The notes beneath the pieces were generated by a model. The model was not told where the DNA came from and made no database searches. It worked only from the letters and a program-made list of their open reading frames with translations. Position numbers and translations under genes: made by a program. 13,833 bases of DNA from NCBI GenBank assembly GCA_964431735.1, contig CAYSLJ010000180.1, forward strand, positions 1-13,833, given 5' to 3'. The DNA comes from CALARM01 sp964431735 (GTDB lineage: Bacteria > Vulcanimicrobiota > SpSt-956 > JAKJGF01). Position 1 is the stretch's first letter. Each line of letters starts with the position of its first letter. This document shows, piece by piece, positions 1-7,623 of the stretch.

Positions 1-51
1 AAGAGCCTCACACACCGGAAGGTATTTGATGACTTTTCGGATAGGCTCTAA
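1..51 (+). CDS. Possible C-terminal tail of an upstream ORF (partial)
   Basis: Frame 1 is open from the window edge to a TAA at 49-51, giving 16 residues (KSLTHRKVFDDFSDRL). The stretch is visibly richer in GC than the DNA that follows. The end also contains a short inverted repeat, AGAGCCT (2-8) against AGGCTCT (43-49). On the minus strand it reads GAGCCTATCCGAAAAGTC, which resembles the terminal repeat of some DDE-transposase insertion sequences. If so, this is the last few codons of a transposase running into its own terminal repeat. Frame 2 is also open here (to TAA at 53-55), so the reading frame is not proven. I do not recognise the peptide. Confidence 0.22.
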   Translation, partial: KSLTHRKVFDDFSDRL

Positions 52-66
52 GTAAAGCTAATCGCT

Positions 67-178
67 AACAATTACTGAAGTGAACATAAATGATACATAC
101 ATGCTCTCGTGACGCGTAACGCGTAACGCGTGACGGGAGGACAACCTTTATTACATATTTATGCTCAGGTCAGTAATA
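67..178 (+). repeat. Palindromic (MITE-like) element with heptamer core, copy 1
   Basis: Two inverted arms flank a GC-rich core. The left arm ATTACTGAAGTGAACATAAAT starts at 71. The right arm (ending at 177) reads ATTACTGACCTGAGCATAAAT on the minus strand. The arms share ATTACTGA, TGA and CATAAAT and differ mainly at the two bases between the first two blocks. The core at 108-135 is a four-unit heptamer array. Positions 67-163 recur in inverted orientation at 7538-7627. No clear target-site duplication is visible. The element could be a non-autonomous mobile element or a conserved regulatory palindrome. It ends about 150 bases upstream of the promoter of the activase gene. Confidence 0.65.
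108..135 (+). repeat. Heptanucleotide array (ACGCGTA)n, copy 1
   Basis: ACG recurs at 112, 119, 126 and 133, exactly every seven bases. The units are GACGCGT, AACGCGT, AACGCGT, GACGGGA. Each full unit contains the palindrome ACGCGT, so units can pair with each other in either strand. The array is an island of high GC in AT-rich surroundings. Near-identical arrays lie at 4726-4753, 7474-7503 and 10697-10724. Confidence 0.85.
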
Positions 179-329
179 GATTTATTAAATCACGTGTAGT
201 TTCCAGTGAAAAGAATCTAACTGTCGTAAAAAAACGCTATCTATTACAATATGCCCCCATAAAATTATCAAAATTAAAAGAAGGATTTCATCTTTAAAAT
301 AAAAACATAGTTTTATGTAATTTCTCACC
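179..329. other. AT-rich intergenic spacer upstream of the activase promoter
   Basis: This stretch separates the palindromic element from the activase promoter. It has no supportable ORF, no RNA gene and no strong hairpin. A weak ACATA/TATGT dyad lies near 305-318. I see nothing else in it. Confidence 0.6.
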
Positions 330-358
330 TTGACAACATACAGTTTAGAAATTATTAT
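330..358 (+). promoter_or_regulatory. Sigma-70 type promoter of the activase gene
   Basis: A perfect -35 box TTGACA (330-335) is followed by a 17-base spacer and a -10 box TATTAT (353-358), one base from TATAAT. Transcription would begin near 365, leaving a leader of about 54 bases. This is the best promoter match in the window. Confidence 0.75.
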
Positions 359-374
359 AGTCTTTATGCAATTT

Positions 375-418
375 AGCCATGTCTGGCTGTAAAATTAAGG
401 AGTTGACTTTTTAAGAAG
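375..418 (+). promoter_or_regulatory. Leader with small hairpin and distant Shine-Dalgarno
   Basis: A short hairpin (AGCCA 375-379, loop TGTC, TGGCT 384-388) precedes the Shine-Dalgarno-like TAAGGAG at 396-402. That site is 16 bases from the ATG at 419, longer than usual. A weaker AAGAAG directly abuts the ATG. An in-frame TGA at 404-406 rules out any earlier start, so 419 stands as the first possible ATG. Confidence 0.45.
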
Positions 419-3400
419 ATGAGTGAAAAATTGTTTCTAGGTATTGATATTGGTTCTGTAAGTGTAAATCTTGTAATTCTGAATGAAAAAAAAGAAATAT
501 TAAAAGAAGAATATATAAGACATATGGGACAGCCTGTAAAGACTGCCCTTGACGCACTTAAAGCTGTGGAAGCAAAATTTCCCGTAGAAAATATATGGGA
601 TATAGGGGTTACCGGGTCAGGCGGAAAACTTATTGTTGACAAAATTAAAGGTACCTTTGTAAATGAAGTCGTTGCACAGGCAAAAGCGATAGAACTTTTC
701 CATCCTCAGACAAGAACGATTATTGAAATAGGCGGAGAAGATTCAAAGCTTATACTTGTAGAATATGATAAACATTCGAAAACTATGATGGTAAAAGATT
801 TTGCCATGAATACCATCTGTGCCGCAGGAACAGGTTCTTTTCTGGATCAGCAGGCAACAAGGCTTGGTTTCACTATAGAACAGTTCGGCGAAGAATCCCT
901 CAAATCCAAAACTCCTCCGAGAATTGCCGGCCGCTGCAGTGTTTTTGCTAAAACTGATATGATTCACCTTCAGCAGGAAGCAACACCTGTTTATGATATT
1001 ATATCAGGCCTCTGTTTTGCTATGGCCAGGAATTTCAGGAGCAGTATAGGTAAAGGAAAAGATTTTGTAAAACCTGTAGTGTTTCAGGGTGGTGTCGCAG
1101 CAAACAAAGGTATGATAAGAGCTTTTAGAGAAGTTCTTGGCCTTATTGACGGTGAATTAATAGTGCCGGAACATTTCCCGTCCATGCCTGCCATAGGTGT
1201 GGCTTTACTTCGTATGACTGTTCCGGATATACAGAAAATAACATGGAACCTTTCTGAACTTGAGGCATATCTTGAAAGTAATAGAGGAAAAGAAAGAAAA
1301 TCCATGGTACCTCTTTCAAAAGACAGTGTTGTTGATGTGTCCAGATTACTTCGTAAAGAAACCCCTCTTTCTTCCGGTGAAAAATTGAAGGTTTATCTCG
1401 GTATAGACATTGGTTCTATAAGTACGAATGTTGTTGCTATAGATGAGAACAGAAAGGTTGTAGCAAGAAGTTATTTGAGAACAGCGGGAAGACCTATAGA
1501 AGCTGTAAGGCAGGGTATCAGAGAAGTAGGTTCTGAAATAAAAGATCATGTTATAGTCGCAGGTGTGGGAACTACCGGTTCCGGAAGATATATGATAGGG
1601 GATCTCGTAGGTGCCGATGCTGTAAGAAATGAAATTACTGCTCAGGCTACTGCTACAGCACATTATGATCCTGAAGTAGATACAATATTTGAAATAGGCG
1701 GTCAGGATTCCAAATATATAAGTCTTTCCAACGGAGCCATTGTTGATTTTGAAATGAACAAAGTCTGTGCAGCAGGAACAGGTTCTTTCCTTGAAGAACA
1801 GGCAGAAAGACTGGATGTAAATATAAAGGGAGAATTCAGTGAAATAGCCCTCTCTTCTCAGTGCCCGTCATGTCTCGGCGAAAGATGTACTGTATTTATG
1901 GAGTCAGATGTAGTTCATAACCAGCAGTTAGGTGTTGAAAAAGCCGATATAGTAGCAGGTCTTTCCTATTCTATAGCACAGAATTACCTTAACAGGGTAG
2001 TGGGAGAACGTAAGATTGGAAATAAGATATATTTCCAGGGAGCTGTTGCGAACAACCAGGGTGTAAAGGCAGCTTTTGAAAGTGTTCTCGGAAAACCTAT
2101 AAATATACCGCCGAATTTTGATGTAACAGGTGCTATAGGTTCTGCCATACTTGCCCAGGAATACTGCAGAGAAGAAGGTATTACTGAAAGCAGATTTAAA
2201 GGCTTTGATATTATTAACATGGAATATGAGATAAGTTCTTTTGAATGTAAAGAATGTTCAAACCTCTGTGAAATAAGAAAAGTTACAGTAGCAGATGGTC
2301 AGACCCTCTTTTATGGAAGCAGATGTGAAAAATTTGAAATAGATAAAACCAGAAAGAAGAATAATATTCCTGATTATTTTAAAGAAAGAGAAGTTCTCCT
2401 TAATGAATATTATCAGAAAAATAAAGTAACAGGGGATAAGAAAATAGGTTTTCCAAGAATTCTTACCATGTATTATGAAATGTTTCCTTTCTGGTCAGCA
2501 TTTTTCACAGAACTGGGCTATGAAATAGTACTTTCAGATATGACTACGAAAAAGATTATTCATATGGGAGTGGAAAATGCAGTGGCAGAAACCTGTTTTC
2601 CTGTAAAGGTTGCTCTCGGCCATGTCCATAATCTTATAGATAAAAAGATTGAATATTTATTCCTTCCCAGCCTTATAAATATGAAGCAGAATAACCAGAA
2701 TCTTCCTGAAAGCTTCAGCTGTCCTTATGTTCAGAGTATACCTTATACGCTTCGCTCTGCTATTAATTTTGAAAAAGCAGGCATCAAGGTTCTCGATCCT
2801 GCACTGTTCTTTAAAGAAGGTTATAATACCGGCTCAGTTCAGAAAGAATTGATAGAAATGGGAAAAATTCTGGGACTGAAAGGAAAAGACGTTAAAAATG
2901 CCATAAAGAAAGCAGCTGAGGTTCAGGATAGTTTCTATAAGACTCTTCAGTCCAGAGGCAAAGAGATACTTAAGAGTCTTAAACCTGATGATAAGGCTAT
3001 TATTGTTGTCAGCCGTCCTTATAATGGATGTGATCCCGGCATAAATCTTGGACTTCCTCAAAAGCTCATGAATTTAGGTGTTATCCCGATACCTCTTGAT
3101 TTCTTCCCTATAGATGAAATAGATATTTCAGATGACTGGCCCAATATGTACTGGCGTTACGGACAAAAAATACTCTGTATGGCCGAGATTGTAAGGAAAG
3201 ATAAGAGACTTAACGCCATGTATCTTACCAATTTTGGCTGTGGTCCCGATTCATTTATATCGCACTTTTTCCGTGAAAAAATGGATGATAAACCTTACCT
3301 TCAGATTGAAATTGATGAACACAGTGCAGATGTCGGTGCTATAACAAGATGCGAAGCATTCCTTGACAGTCTTAAAAATGTGTCACCCGGTGATATTGAT

Positions 3401-4657
3401 AAAACAAAACAGGTAGCTATACTTTCTATTGAGAAAGGTACAAAGCGAACTGTTTATCTGCCTTATATGTCGGATCATGCTCATGCACTGGCTGCTGCAT
3501 TCAGGGCAAACGGTGTTAATGCAGTAGTTATGCCTGAATCCAATGAAGAAACTGTAAAACTGGGCAGACGTTATACATCAGGAAAAGAATGTTATCCTGC
3601 CATTGTTACAACAGGCGATATGGTTCGTCAGGCTCTGAGTAAAGATTTCGACCGTAAAGGTGCGGCTTTCTTTATGGGAGGGTCAAGCGGTCCATGCAGA
3701 TTTGGCCAGTATAATATGTTACAGCGTATGGTACTTGACGAAATTGGATTTAATGATGTTCCCATATATGCTCCAAATCAGGCAAAGAATTTCTTTGAAG
3801 AACTGGAAGTAGTAGGCAAGGACTTTTTCCTTCTCGGCTGGCAGGGTATGGTAGCTGTAGATCTGTTAGAGAAATGCCTGAGAGAAACAAGACCTTATGA
3901 GATAAATAAAGGAGAAACTGATACTGTATATAAAAAAGCAGTGGATGTTGCTATGGAAGCTATTGAAAAACGCAGTAATCTCATAAAAGCCCTCAAGGAA
4001 TGCCGTAAAATGTTTGAAACAATACATGTTGATAAAAGTGAACTGAAACCTGTAGTCGGTATGGTAGGTGAATTTTTTGTAAGAGCAAATAAATTCAGTA
4101 ATGAAAATATTATTATTAAACTTGAAGAACTTGGAGTTGAAGTCTGGGTGGCACCTGTTTACGAATGGTTCCTTTACAGGAATTTCAGACGTGATTTCCT
4201 TGCAAGACAGAGAGGAGATATTATCACTATAGGCAAAACACTCTTAATGGATAAATTCCAGGTTCATGAAGAACATAAGATTGCAGGAGTATTCAAAGGA
4301 TTCCTTAGAAATATTGAAGAACCTTCTACCAGATCAGTACTCGATATGGCAGAAGAATATGTATCAAAAACCTTTTTCGGAGAAGCAATTATGAGTATGG
4401 GGAAAGCAGTAGATTTTTATAATAAAGGTCTCTGCGGTATAGTAAATACCATACCATTTACCTGCCTTCCCGGTACAATAGCAGCAGCTCTTCTCAAGAG
4501 ATTTAAAGAAGAACACAATGATATACCTGTTCTCAATGTTGCCTATGACGGACTGGGACAGACCAATTCCGATACAAGACTTGAAGCCTTTGTCCACCAG
4601 GCAAAACAGTTCGAAAAGAGAATGGAGTCTATGAAGAAAGAACTTACCAGAATTTAA
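419..4657 (+). CDS. Giant acyl-CoA dehydratase activase-type protein (two ASKHA ATPase domains fused to HgdB-like/DUF2229 regions)
   Basis: 1412 residues, intact, matching the large fusion class COG1924-COG3580-COG3581 of anaerobes. ASKHA ATPase 1 spans about 5-268 (LGIDIGSVSVN at 7-17, GVTGSGG 63-69, IEIGGEDSK 102-110). ASKHA ATPase 2 spans about 325-582 (LGIDIGSISTN at 327-337, FEIGGQDSK 424-432). Each carries the two cysteines that hold the intersubunit [4Fe-4S] cluster in HgdC-type activators: C134 and C173 in the first, C450 and C490 in the second. A cysteine cluster follows (C610, C613, C617, C636). The C-terminal half holds the DUF2229 and HgdB-like parts, with conserved-looking cysteines at C726, C871, C941, C1058, C1093 and C1349. 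Family knowledge: activators use ATP to drive low-potential electron transfer to a dehydratase or reductase. The substrate of the giant fusions is not established. No classical dehydratase alpha/beta gene is nearby, so the protein probably carries its own acceptor domain. It is soluble, with no signal peptide. It has its own promoter and terminator. Confidence 0.9.
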   Translation: MSEKLFLGIDIGSVSVNLVILNEKKEILKEEYIRHMGQPVKTALDALKAVEAKFPVENIWDIGVTGSGGKLIVDKIKGTFVNEVVAQAKAIELFHPQTRTIIEIGGEDSKLILVEYDKHSKTMMVKDFAMNTICAAGTGSFLDQQATRLGFTIEQFGEESLKSKTPPRIAGRCSVFAKTDMIHLQQEATPVYDIISGLCFAMARNFRSSIGKGKDFVKPVVFQGGVAANKGMIRAFREVLGLIDGELIVPEHFPSMPAIGVALLRMTVPDIQKITWNLSELEAYLESNRGKERKSMVPLSKDSVVDVSRLLRKETPLSSGEKLKVYLGIDIGSISTNVVAIDENRKVVARSYLRTAGRPIEAVRQGIREVGSEIKDHVIVAGVGTTGSGRYMIGDLVGADAVRNEITAQATATAHYDPEVDTIFEIGGQDSKYISLSNGAIVDFEMNKVCAAGTGSFLEEQAERLDVNIKGEFSEIALSSQCPSCLGERCTVFMESDVVHNQQLGVEKADIVAGLSYSIAQNYLNRVVGERKIGNKIYFQGAVANNQGVKAAFESVLGKPINIPPNFDVTGAIGSAILAQEYCREEGITESRFKGFDIINMEYEISSFECKECSNLCEIRKVTVADGQTLFYGSRCEKFEIDKTRKKNNIPDYFKEREVLLNEYYQKNKVTGDKKIGFPRILTMYYEMFPFWSAFFTELGYEIVLSDMTTKKIIHMGVENAVAETCFPVKVALGHVHNLIDKKIEYLFLPSLINMKQNNQNLPESFSCPYVQSIPYTLRSAINFEKAGIKVLDPALFFKEGYNTGSVQKELIEMGKILGLKGKDVKNAIKKAAEVQDSFYKTLQSRGKEILKSLKPDDKAIIVVSRPYNGCDPGINLGLPQKLMNLGVIPIPLDFFPIDEIDISDDWPNMYWRYGQKILCMAEIVRKDKRLNAMYLTNFGCGPDSFISHFFREKMDDKPYLQIEIDEHSADVGAITRCEAFLDSLKNVSPGDIDKTKQVAILSIEKGTKRTVYLPYMSDHAHALAAAFRANGVNAVVMPESNEETVKLGRRYTSGKECYPAIVTTGDMVRQALSKDFDRKGAAFFMGGSSGPCRFGQYNMLQRMVLDEIGFNDVPIYAPNQAKNFFEELEVVGKDFFLLGWQGMVAVDLLEKCLRETRPYEINKGETDTVYKKAVDVAMEAIEKRSNLIKALKECRKMFETIHVDKSELKPVVGMVGEFFVRANKFSNENIIIKLEELGVEVWVAPVYEWFLYRNFRRDFLARQRGDIITIGKTLLMDKFQVHEEHKIAGVFKGFLRNIEEPSTRSVLDMAEEYVSKTFFGEAIMSMGKAVDFYNKGLCGIVNTIPFTCLPGTIAAALLKRFKEEHNDIPVLNVAYDGLGQTNSDTRLEAFVHQAKQFEKRMESMKKELTRI

Positions 4658-4667
4658 ATAATAAGTG

Positions 4668-4714
4668 AAAGGTGAGAGGAGAAATTATTTTTCCTCTCAC
4701 CTTTTTTGTTTTTT
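4668..4714 (+). terminator. Intrinsic terminator of the activase gene
   Basis: A perfect 13-bp stem, AAAGGTGAGAGGA (4668-4680) with TCCTCTCACCTTT (4692-4704), encloses an 11-base loop. It runs into TTTTTT, G and then another T-run. It begins 10 bases after the stop codon. The minus-strand copy has only a weak T-rich tail, but it could also serve the kinase gene, which ends at 4861. Confidence 0.9.
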
Positions 4715-4724
4715 AGTAATTATA

Positions 4725-4792
4725 GTCGTGACGCGTTACGCGTAACGCGTGACTGGTGGTTTGTAATGCGTTATCGTTATACGTTATACGTA
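4725..4792. repeat. Heptanucleotide array, copy 2, with perfect 20-bp palindrome
   Basis: ACGCGTTACGCGTAACGCGT (4731-4750) is a perfect 20-bp palindrome made of three ACGCGT sites, because one unit is inverted relative to the other copies. ACG recurs at 4731, 4738 and 4745. A more degenerate, AT-rich array with nearly the same period follows at 4763-4792, including TATACGTTATACGT. The flank plus core on the minus strand (ACCACC-GTCACGCGTTACGCG) matches the array at 10691-10712, so these two copies are related beyond the core. Confidence 0.8.
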
Positions 4793-4806
4793 TTTTCAGC
4801 GGTACC

Positions 4807-4825
4807 GGACGAACACGGTTCGCCC
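4807..4825. repeat. Small imperfect palindrome GGACGAACACGGTTCGCCC
   Basis: CGAAC (4810-4814) pairs with GTTCG (4818-4822) around the loop ACG. After one mismatch the stem extends by two G-C pairs. With the flanking CCTA on the right it resembles a palindromic intergenic repeat I recall from many bacterial genomes, of the form GGGCGAACAC-GGTTCGCCC. That resemblance is from memory and not verified. Confidence 0.4.
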
Positions 4826-4832
4826 CTATTCT

Positions 4833-4863
4833 TCACCCTTCACTTTTCATTTTTCACGACTCA
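4833..4863 (-). repeat. TGA-phased degenerate heptamer array at the kinase stop codon
   Basis: On the minus strand TGA occurs five times at exact 7-base spacing (plus-strand TCA at 4833, 4840, 4847, 4854 and 4861), with variable bases between. The first TGA read by the ribosome (4863-4861) is the stop codon of the histidine kinase. The other four lie just downstream in shifted frames. Confidence 0.7.
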
Positions 4864-7380
4864 TTTTCCTAACACGTTCCTTATTGTTTTGATTAAATTC
4901 TTTGCTATAACAGGTTTTATTAAAAGAGACTTGATTCCAAGTAATTTCGCTTCAGTTTCTATAGATTCTTCACTGTAACCTGTACACAGTATAACAGGTA
5001 TTTCCGGACGGATACAGAAAATCTTTTTTATTATTTCAATACCTGTCATATCAGGCATGGTTTGATCCGTAATAATAAGATCGAAATCATAAGGGTTTTT
5101 CTGAAATATTTCCAGTGCTTCCATACTGGATGTAGTAGAAGTAACTTCATAGCCCTGGAATTTTAACATCTGTCCCTGGGAAAAAAGCAGATCTTCCTCA
5201 TCATCTACAAAAAGTATGCGTTCCATGGCAGATGTAACTGATTCCAGGGTATTCTCTTTTTCACTGACATGATTCTGAAATTCCGGAATTAAAATCTGAA
5301 AAGAACTTCCTTTATATGGCTCACTTGCTACTTTTATCGTTCCGCCATGGCTTTTTACTATGCCATGAACAACTGCGAGACCCATTCCGCTTCCTTTAGT
5401 CTGATCTTTTATAGTAAAAAAAGGATCGAATATTCTTTCCAGTATCTCTCTGTCCATACCGTGACCTGTATCTGTTACAGTTAAAACTATATAGTATCCC
5501 TCTTTTAAACCGATATATTCTGATGTTATATTCAACCTGGAAAGACTTATTTCAAGAAGTCCTCCATGAACTTTCATGGCATCTATTGCATTGGAGCAGA
5601 GATTTAATAATATCTGCCTGATCTGTCCATGATCTGCGAGAATCATACCATCTGTATTAATAATGGTTTTTATTTTAATAGTAGAAGGAACTGATGATCT
5701 TATAAGTGGAAGTGTTTCTTTTATAATATCTTCCACACAGACAGGGGCTAATTCAAATCCTGTCTGACGGCTGAAGGTAAGTATCTGTCTGATTATATCT
5801 CTTGCTCTGTATCCTGCTCTTATTATTCCTTCAAAACTTTTCCTTACACTGCTTTTATCTGAAACAGTCTTTAATCCCAGTTCCGAATAGCTTATTATTG
5901 TTCCCAGAATATTATTGAAGTCGTGAGCAATACCACCTGCAAGGGTTCCTATTGATTCCATTTTTTGAGCCTGCCGTAATTGTTTTTCTATTTTTTCTTT
6001 TTCTTCCTGTGTTCTTTTTATATCTGTAATATCTCTTGTAATACCTACTATATATTTATTTCCTTCCTTATCTGTATAGAGATTTTTTTTTGTTACTATA
6101 GTGCGTGTATCACCATGTGAACCGGTCAGTTTTTCTTCATTTATATTTTCTTCCCCTGTATTAAAAACTACATCATCTTTTTCCCAGAATATATCGCTCT
6201 GTTCTTTCGGGAAGAAATCGTAATCTGTTTTTCCCAGGATTTCTTCTCTTTTATATCCTAAAAAACTGCATTCAGCATCATTAACCGTTATAAGTCTATG
6301 ATTTATATCCTTTACAAATATCGGATCGCCTATAGAATTAATTATTTTATCCAGATAATCTTTTGTTTCTTTCAGAGATTCCTGAAGTGACCATCTTGTA
6401 AGAGCTATACCTATACTTGAACCTATACCCTCTAAAAAAGATATCATTTCCGGTGTGAAACAGTCTTTCTTTGAATCATTCAATTGAAAAATACCTTCTG
6501 TTTCATCTCCTGATTTTAAAAGAATAAAAGCAATGGACTTATATCCTTTTTCTATACATGTTTTCCTGCTGCATATGTCTCCATATTCTATGGTAAGACA
6601 TGAAGTATCATTACACCAGAAACTTCCTTTTTCAGTATAACATGGTAATTTATCATTTATATTTCTGCTGAGTATTTTTCCGCAGAGGCAGTCAAGCACA
6701 GGGTTTTCCGGAGCAGAATTATCATGGTTATAGAGATGGTTTTCTGTTTTTATAAAATCTTCCGGGAAACCATCTGTTGCATAATAAGGGAAATCCATTC
6801 CCTTTTTCAGGCGAATTCCGACTGCGTCAAAACCGGTAAATTCTTTAATTAAAGCAAGTATTTTTTTTATGACCTTCATTTTTTCTTCAGGTCCATTGAG
6901 AAAATTCAGTATTTTTAAAGCCAGTTCCTGCCAGTTTTCTGTATTTTTTCTTTCTGTAATATCTATTGCCGTACCAAGGATTTGCTCTGCAAATCCTTCT
7001 GAATTTCGTTTAAACACGGTATCTCTGCTGTACATCCATTTCCATGAACCGTCAGAGTGTTTCATTCTGTATTCTATATAAAAGATTTCTCCGTCACCGA
7101 CAGTTGTAATATTTTTATGATATTCAATTACTTTTTTCGTATCTTCAGGGTGAAGTATATTTTTAAATAAATTACTGCCCATATTTTTTATTTCTTCCGA
7201 TGTATAACCAAGAAAATCGGATATTTCGTGATTTGTATAGATATTACATTGTCTGTTTAAATCGTAAATATAGATGAGATTTGGTGTGGTAGCTAAAATT
7301 TGACCGATAAAGGTCTGATTTTCCTGCATGGTTTTTTCAATTGTTTCTTTATCTAAAGAGTAATTTGATGGATTTTTCAT
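4861..7380 (-). CDS. Soluble PAS-GAF-PAS hybrid sensor histidine kinase with C-terminal receiver
   Basis: 839 residues, with no transmembrane segment or signal peptide, so probably a cytoplasmic sensor. PAS/PAC 1 spans about 22-145 (ends GTAIDITERK). A GAF-type domain spans about 152-330 and carries CLCG (231-234) and GSFW (252-255). PAS/PAC 2 spans about 340-456. The HisKA motif has its phosphoacceptor at H486 (GGIAHDFNN). The HATPase has the N-box at N597, the G1 box DTGHG (637-641) and the G2 box GSGMGLA (663-669). The receiver spans about 720-839 with acidic pair D726/D727, phosphoacceptor D772, T800 and K822, all present. It therefore looks catalytically competent, as a hybrid kinase that would pass phosphate to an Hpt protein or act within its own receiver. 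No partner Hpt or response regulator is visible. The GAF region has seven cysteines within 231-275, unusually many. Translation starts at the ATG 7380-7378 behind a weak AAGAGA. The gene is divergent from the STAND regulator. Confidence 0.93.
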   Translation of the reverse strand: MKNPSNYSLDKETIEKTMQENQTFIGQILATTPNLIYIYDLNRQCNIYTNHEISDFLGYTSEEIKNMGSNLFKNILHPEDTKKVIEYHKNITTVGDGEIFYIEYRMKHSDGSWKWMYSRDTVFKRNSEGFAEQILGTAIDITERKNTENWQELALKILNFLNGPEEKMKVIKKILALIKEFTGFDAVGIRLKKGMDFPYYATDGFPEDFIKTENHLYNHDNSAPENPVLDCLCGKILSRNINDKLPCYTEKGSFWCNDTSCLTIEYGDICSRKTCIEKGYKSIAFILLKSGDETEGIFQLNDSKKDCFTPEMISFLEGIGSSIGIALTRWSLQESLKETKDYLDKIINSIGDPIFVKDINHRLITVNDAECSFLGYKREEILGKTDYDFFPKEQSDIFWEKDDVVFNTGEENINEEKLTGSHGDTRTIVTKKNLYTDKEGNKYIVGITRDITDIKRTQEEKEKIEKQLRQAQKMESIGTLAGGIAHDFNNILGTIISYSELGLKTVSDKSSVRKSFEGIIRAGYRARDIIRQILTFSRQTGFELAPVCVEDIIKETLPLIRSSVPSTIKIKTIINTDGMILADHGQIRQILLNLCSNAIDAMKVHGGLLEISLSRLNITSEYIGLKEGYYIVLTVTDTGHGMDREILERIFDPFFTIKDQTKGSGMGLAVVHGIVKSHGGTIKVASEPYKGSSFQILIPEFQNHVSEKENTLESVTSAMERILFVDDEEDLLFSQGQMLKFQGYEVTSTTSSMEALEIFQKNPYDFDLIITDQTMPDMTGIEIIKKIFCIRPEIPVILCTGYSEESIETEAKLLGIKSLLIKPVIAKNLIKTIRNVLGK

Positions 7381-7396
7381 ATAATATTCTCTTTCA

Positions 7397-7424
7397 GTCA
7401 GATGAATTATTTTACTGATCTGAC
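7397..7424. promoter_or_regulatory. Inverted repeat in the kinase leader (GTCAGAT...ATCTGAC)
   Basis: GTCAGAT (7397-7403) and ATCTGAC (7418-7424) form a perfect 7-bp dyad with a 14-base spacer. It lies 17 bases upstream of the kinase ATG and overlaps the right arm of the composite palindromic element. It could be an operator or an RNA hairpin next to the weak ribosome binding site. No function is shown by the sequence. Confidence 0.35.
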
Positions 7425-7623
7425 CATAAGGGACTGTAAGAAAATAACTCTGGAAAATTATGTTTTTTGTCCTCGCGTCACGCGTTACGCGTTACGCGTC
7501 ACGATTTTAAATATGATAAGGTTATTTTTTTACAACTCCTAAGTATGTAATAAAAGTTTTCCTCCCGTCACATGTTATGACTCACAGGAGTTTATATGTA
7601 TTATTTATGTTCACCTCAGTAAA
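7411..7623. repeat. Composite palindromic (MITE-like) element, copy 2
   Basis: The ends are inverted copies of each other: TTTACTGATCTGACCATAA begins at 7411 on the plus strand, and TTTACTGAGGTGAACATAA runs inward from 7623 on the minus strand. Both match the arms of the element at 71-177 (consensus WTTACTGANNTGANCATAA). The element is about 213 bp, twice the first copy. It contains two heptamer cores, a strong one at 7474-7503 and a decayed one near 7565-7590. This suggests internal duplication or nesting. It fills most of the gap between the kinase and the STAND regulator. Confidence 0.55.
7474..7503 (-). repeat. Heptanucleotide array (ACGCGTA)n, copy 3
   Basis: On the minus strand this reads CGTGACG, CGTAACG, CGTAACG, CGTGACG, the same four units as 108-135. 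With flanks (7471-7504) it matches 107-140 at all but one position, where GGGAGG becomes GCGAGG. It lies about 95 bases upstream of the kinase start. Confidence 0.85.

Noticed and set aside
179..418. Riboswitch or structured RNA upstream of the activase
   Set aside because: The promoter at 330-358 leaves a leader of only about 54 bases with one 5-bp hairpin, too small for a known riboswitch class.
4706..4978. Plus-strand 90-codon open frame after the activase
   Set aside because: It begins in the terminator T-run, reads through the heptamer arrays and then runs antisense to the kinase 3' end. It has no ribosome binding site or recognisable protein features.
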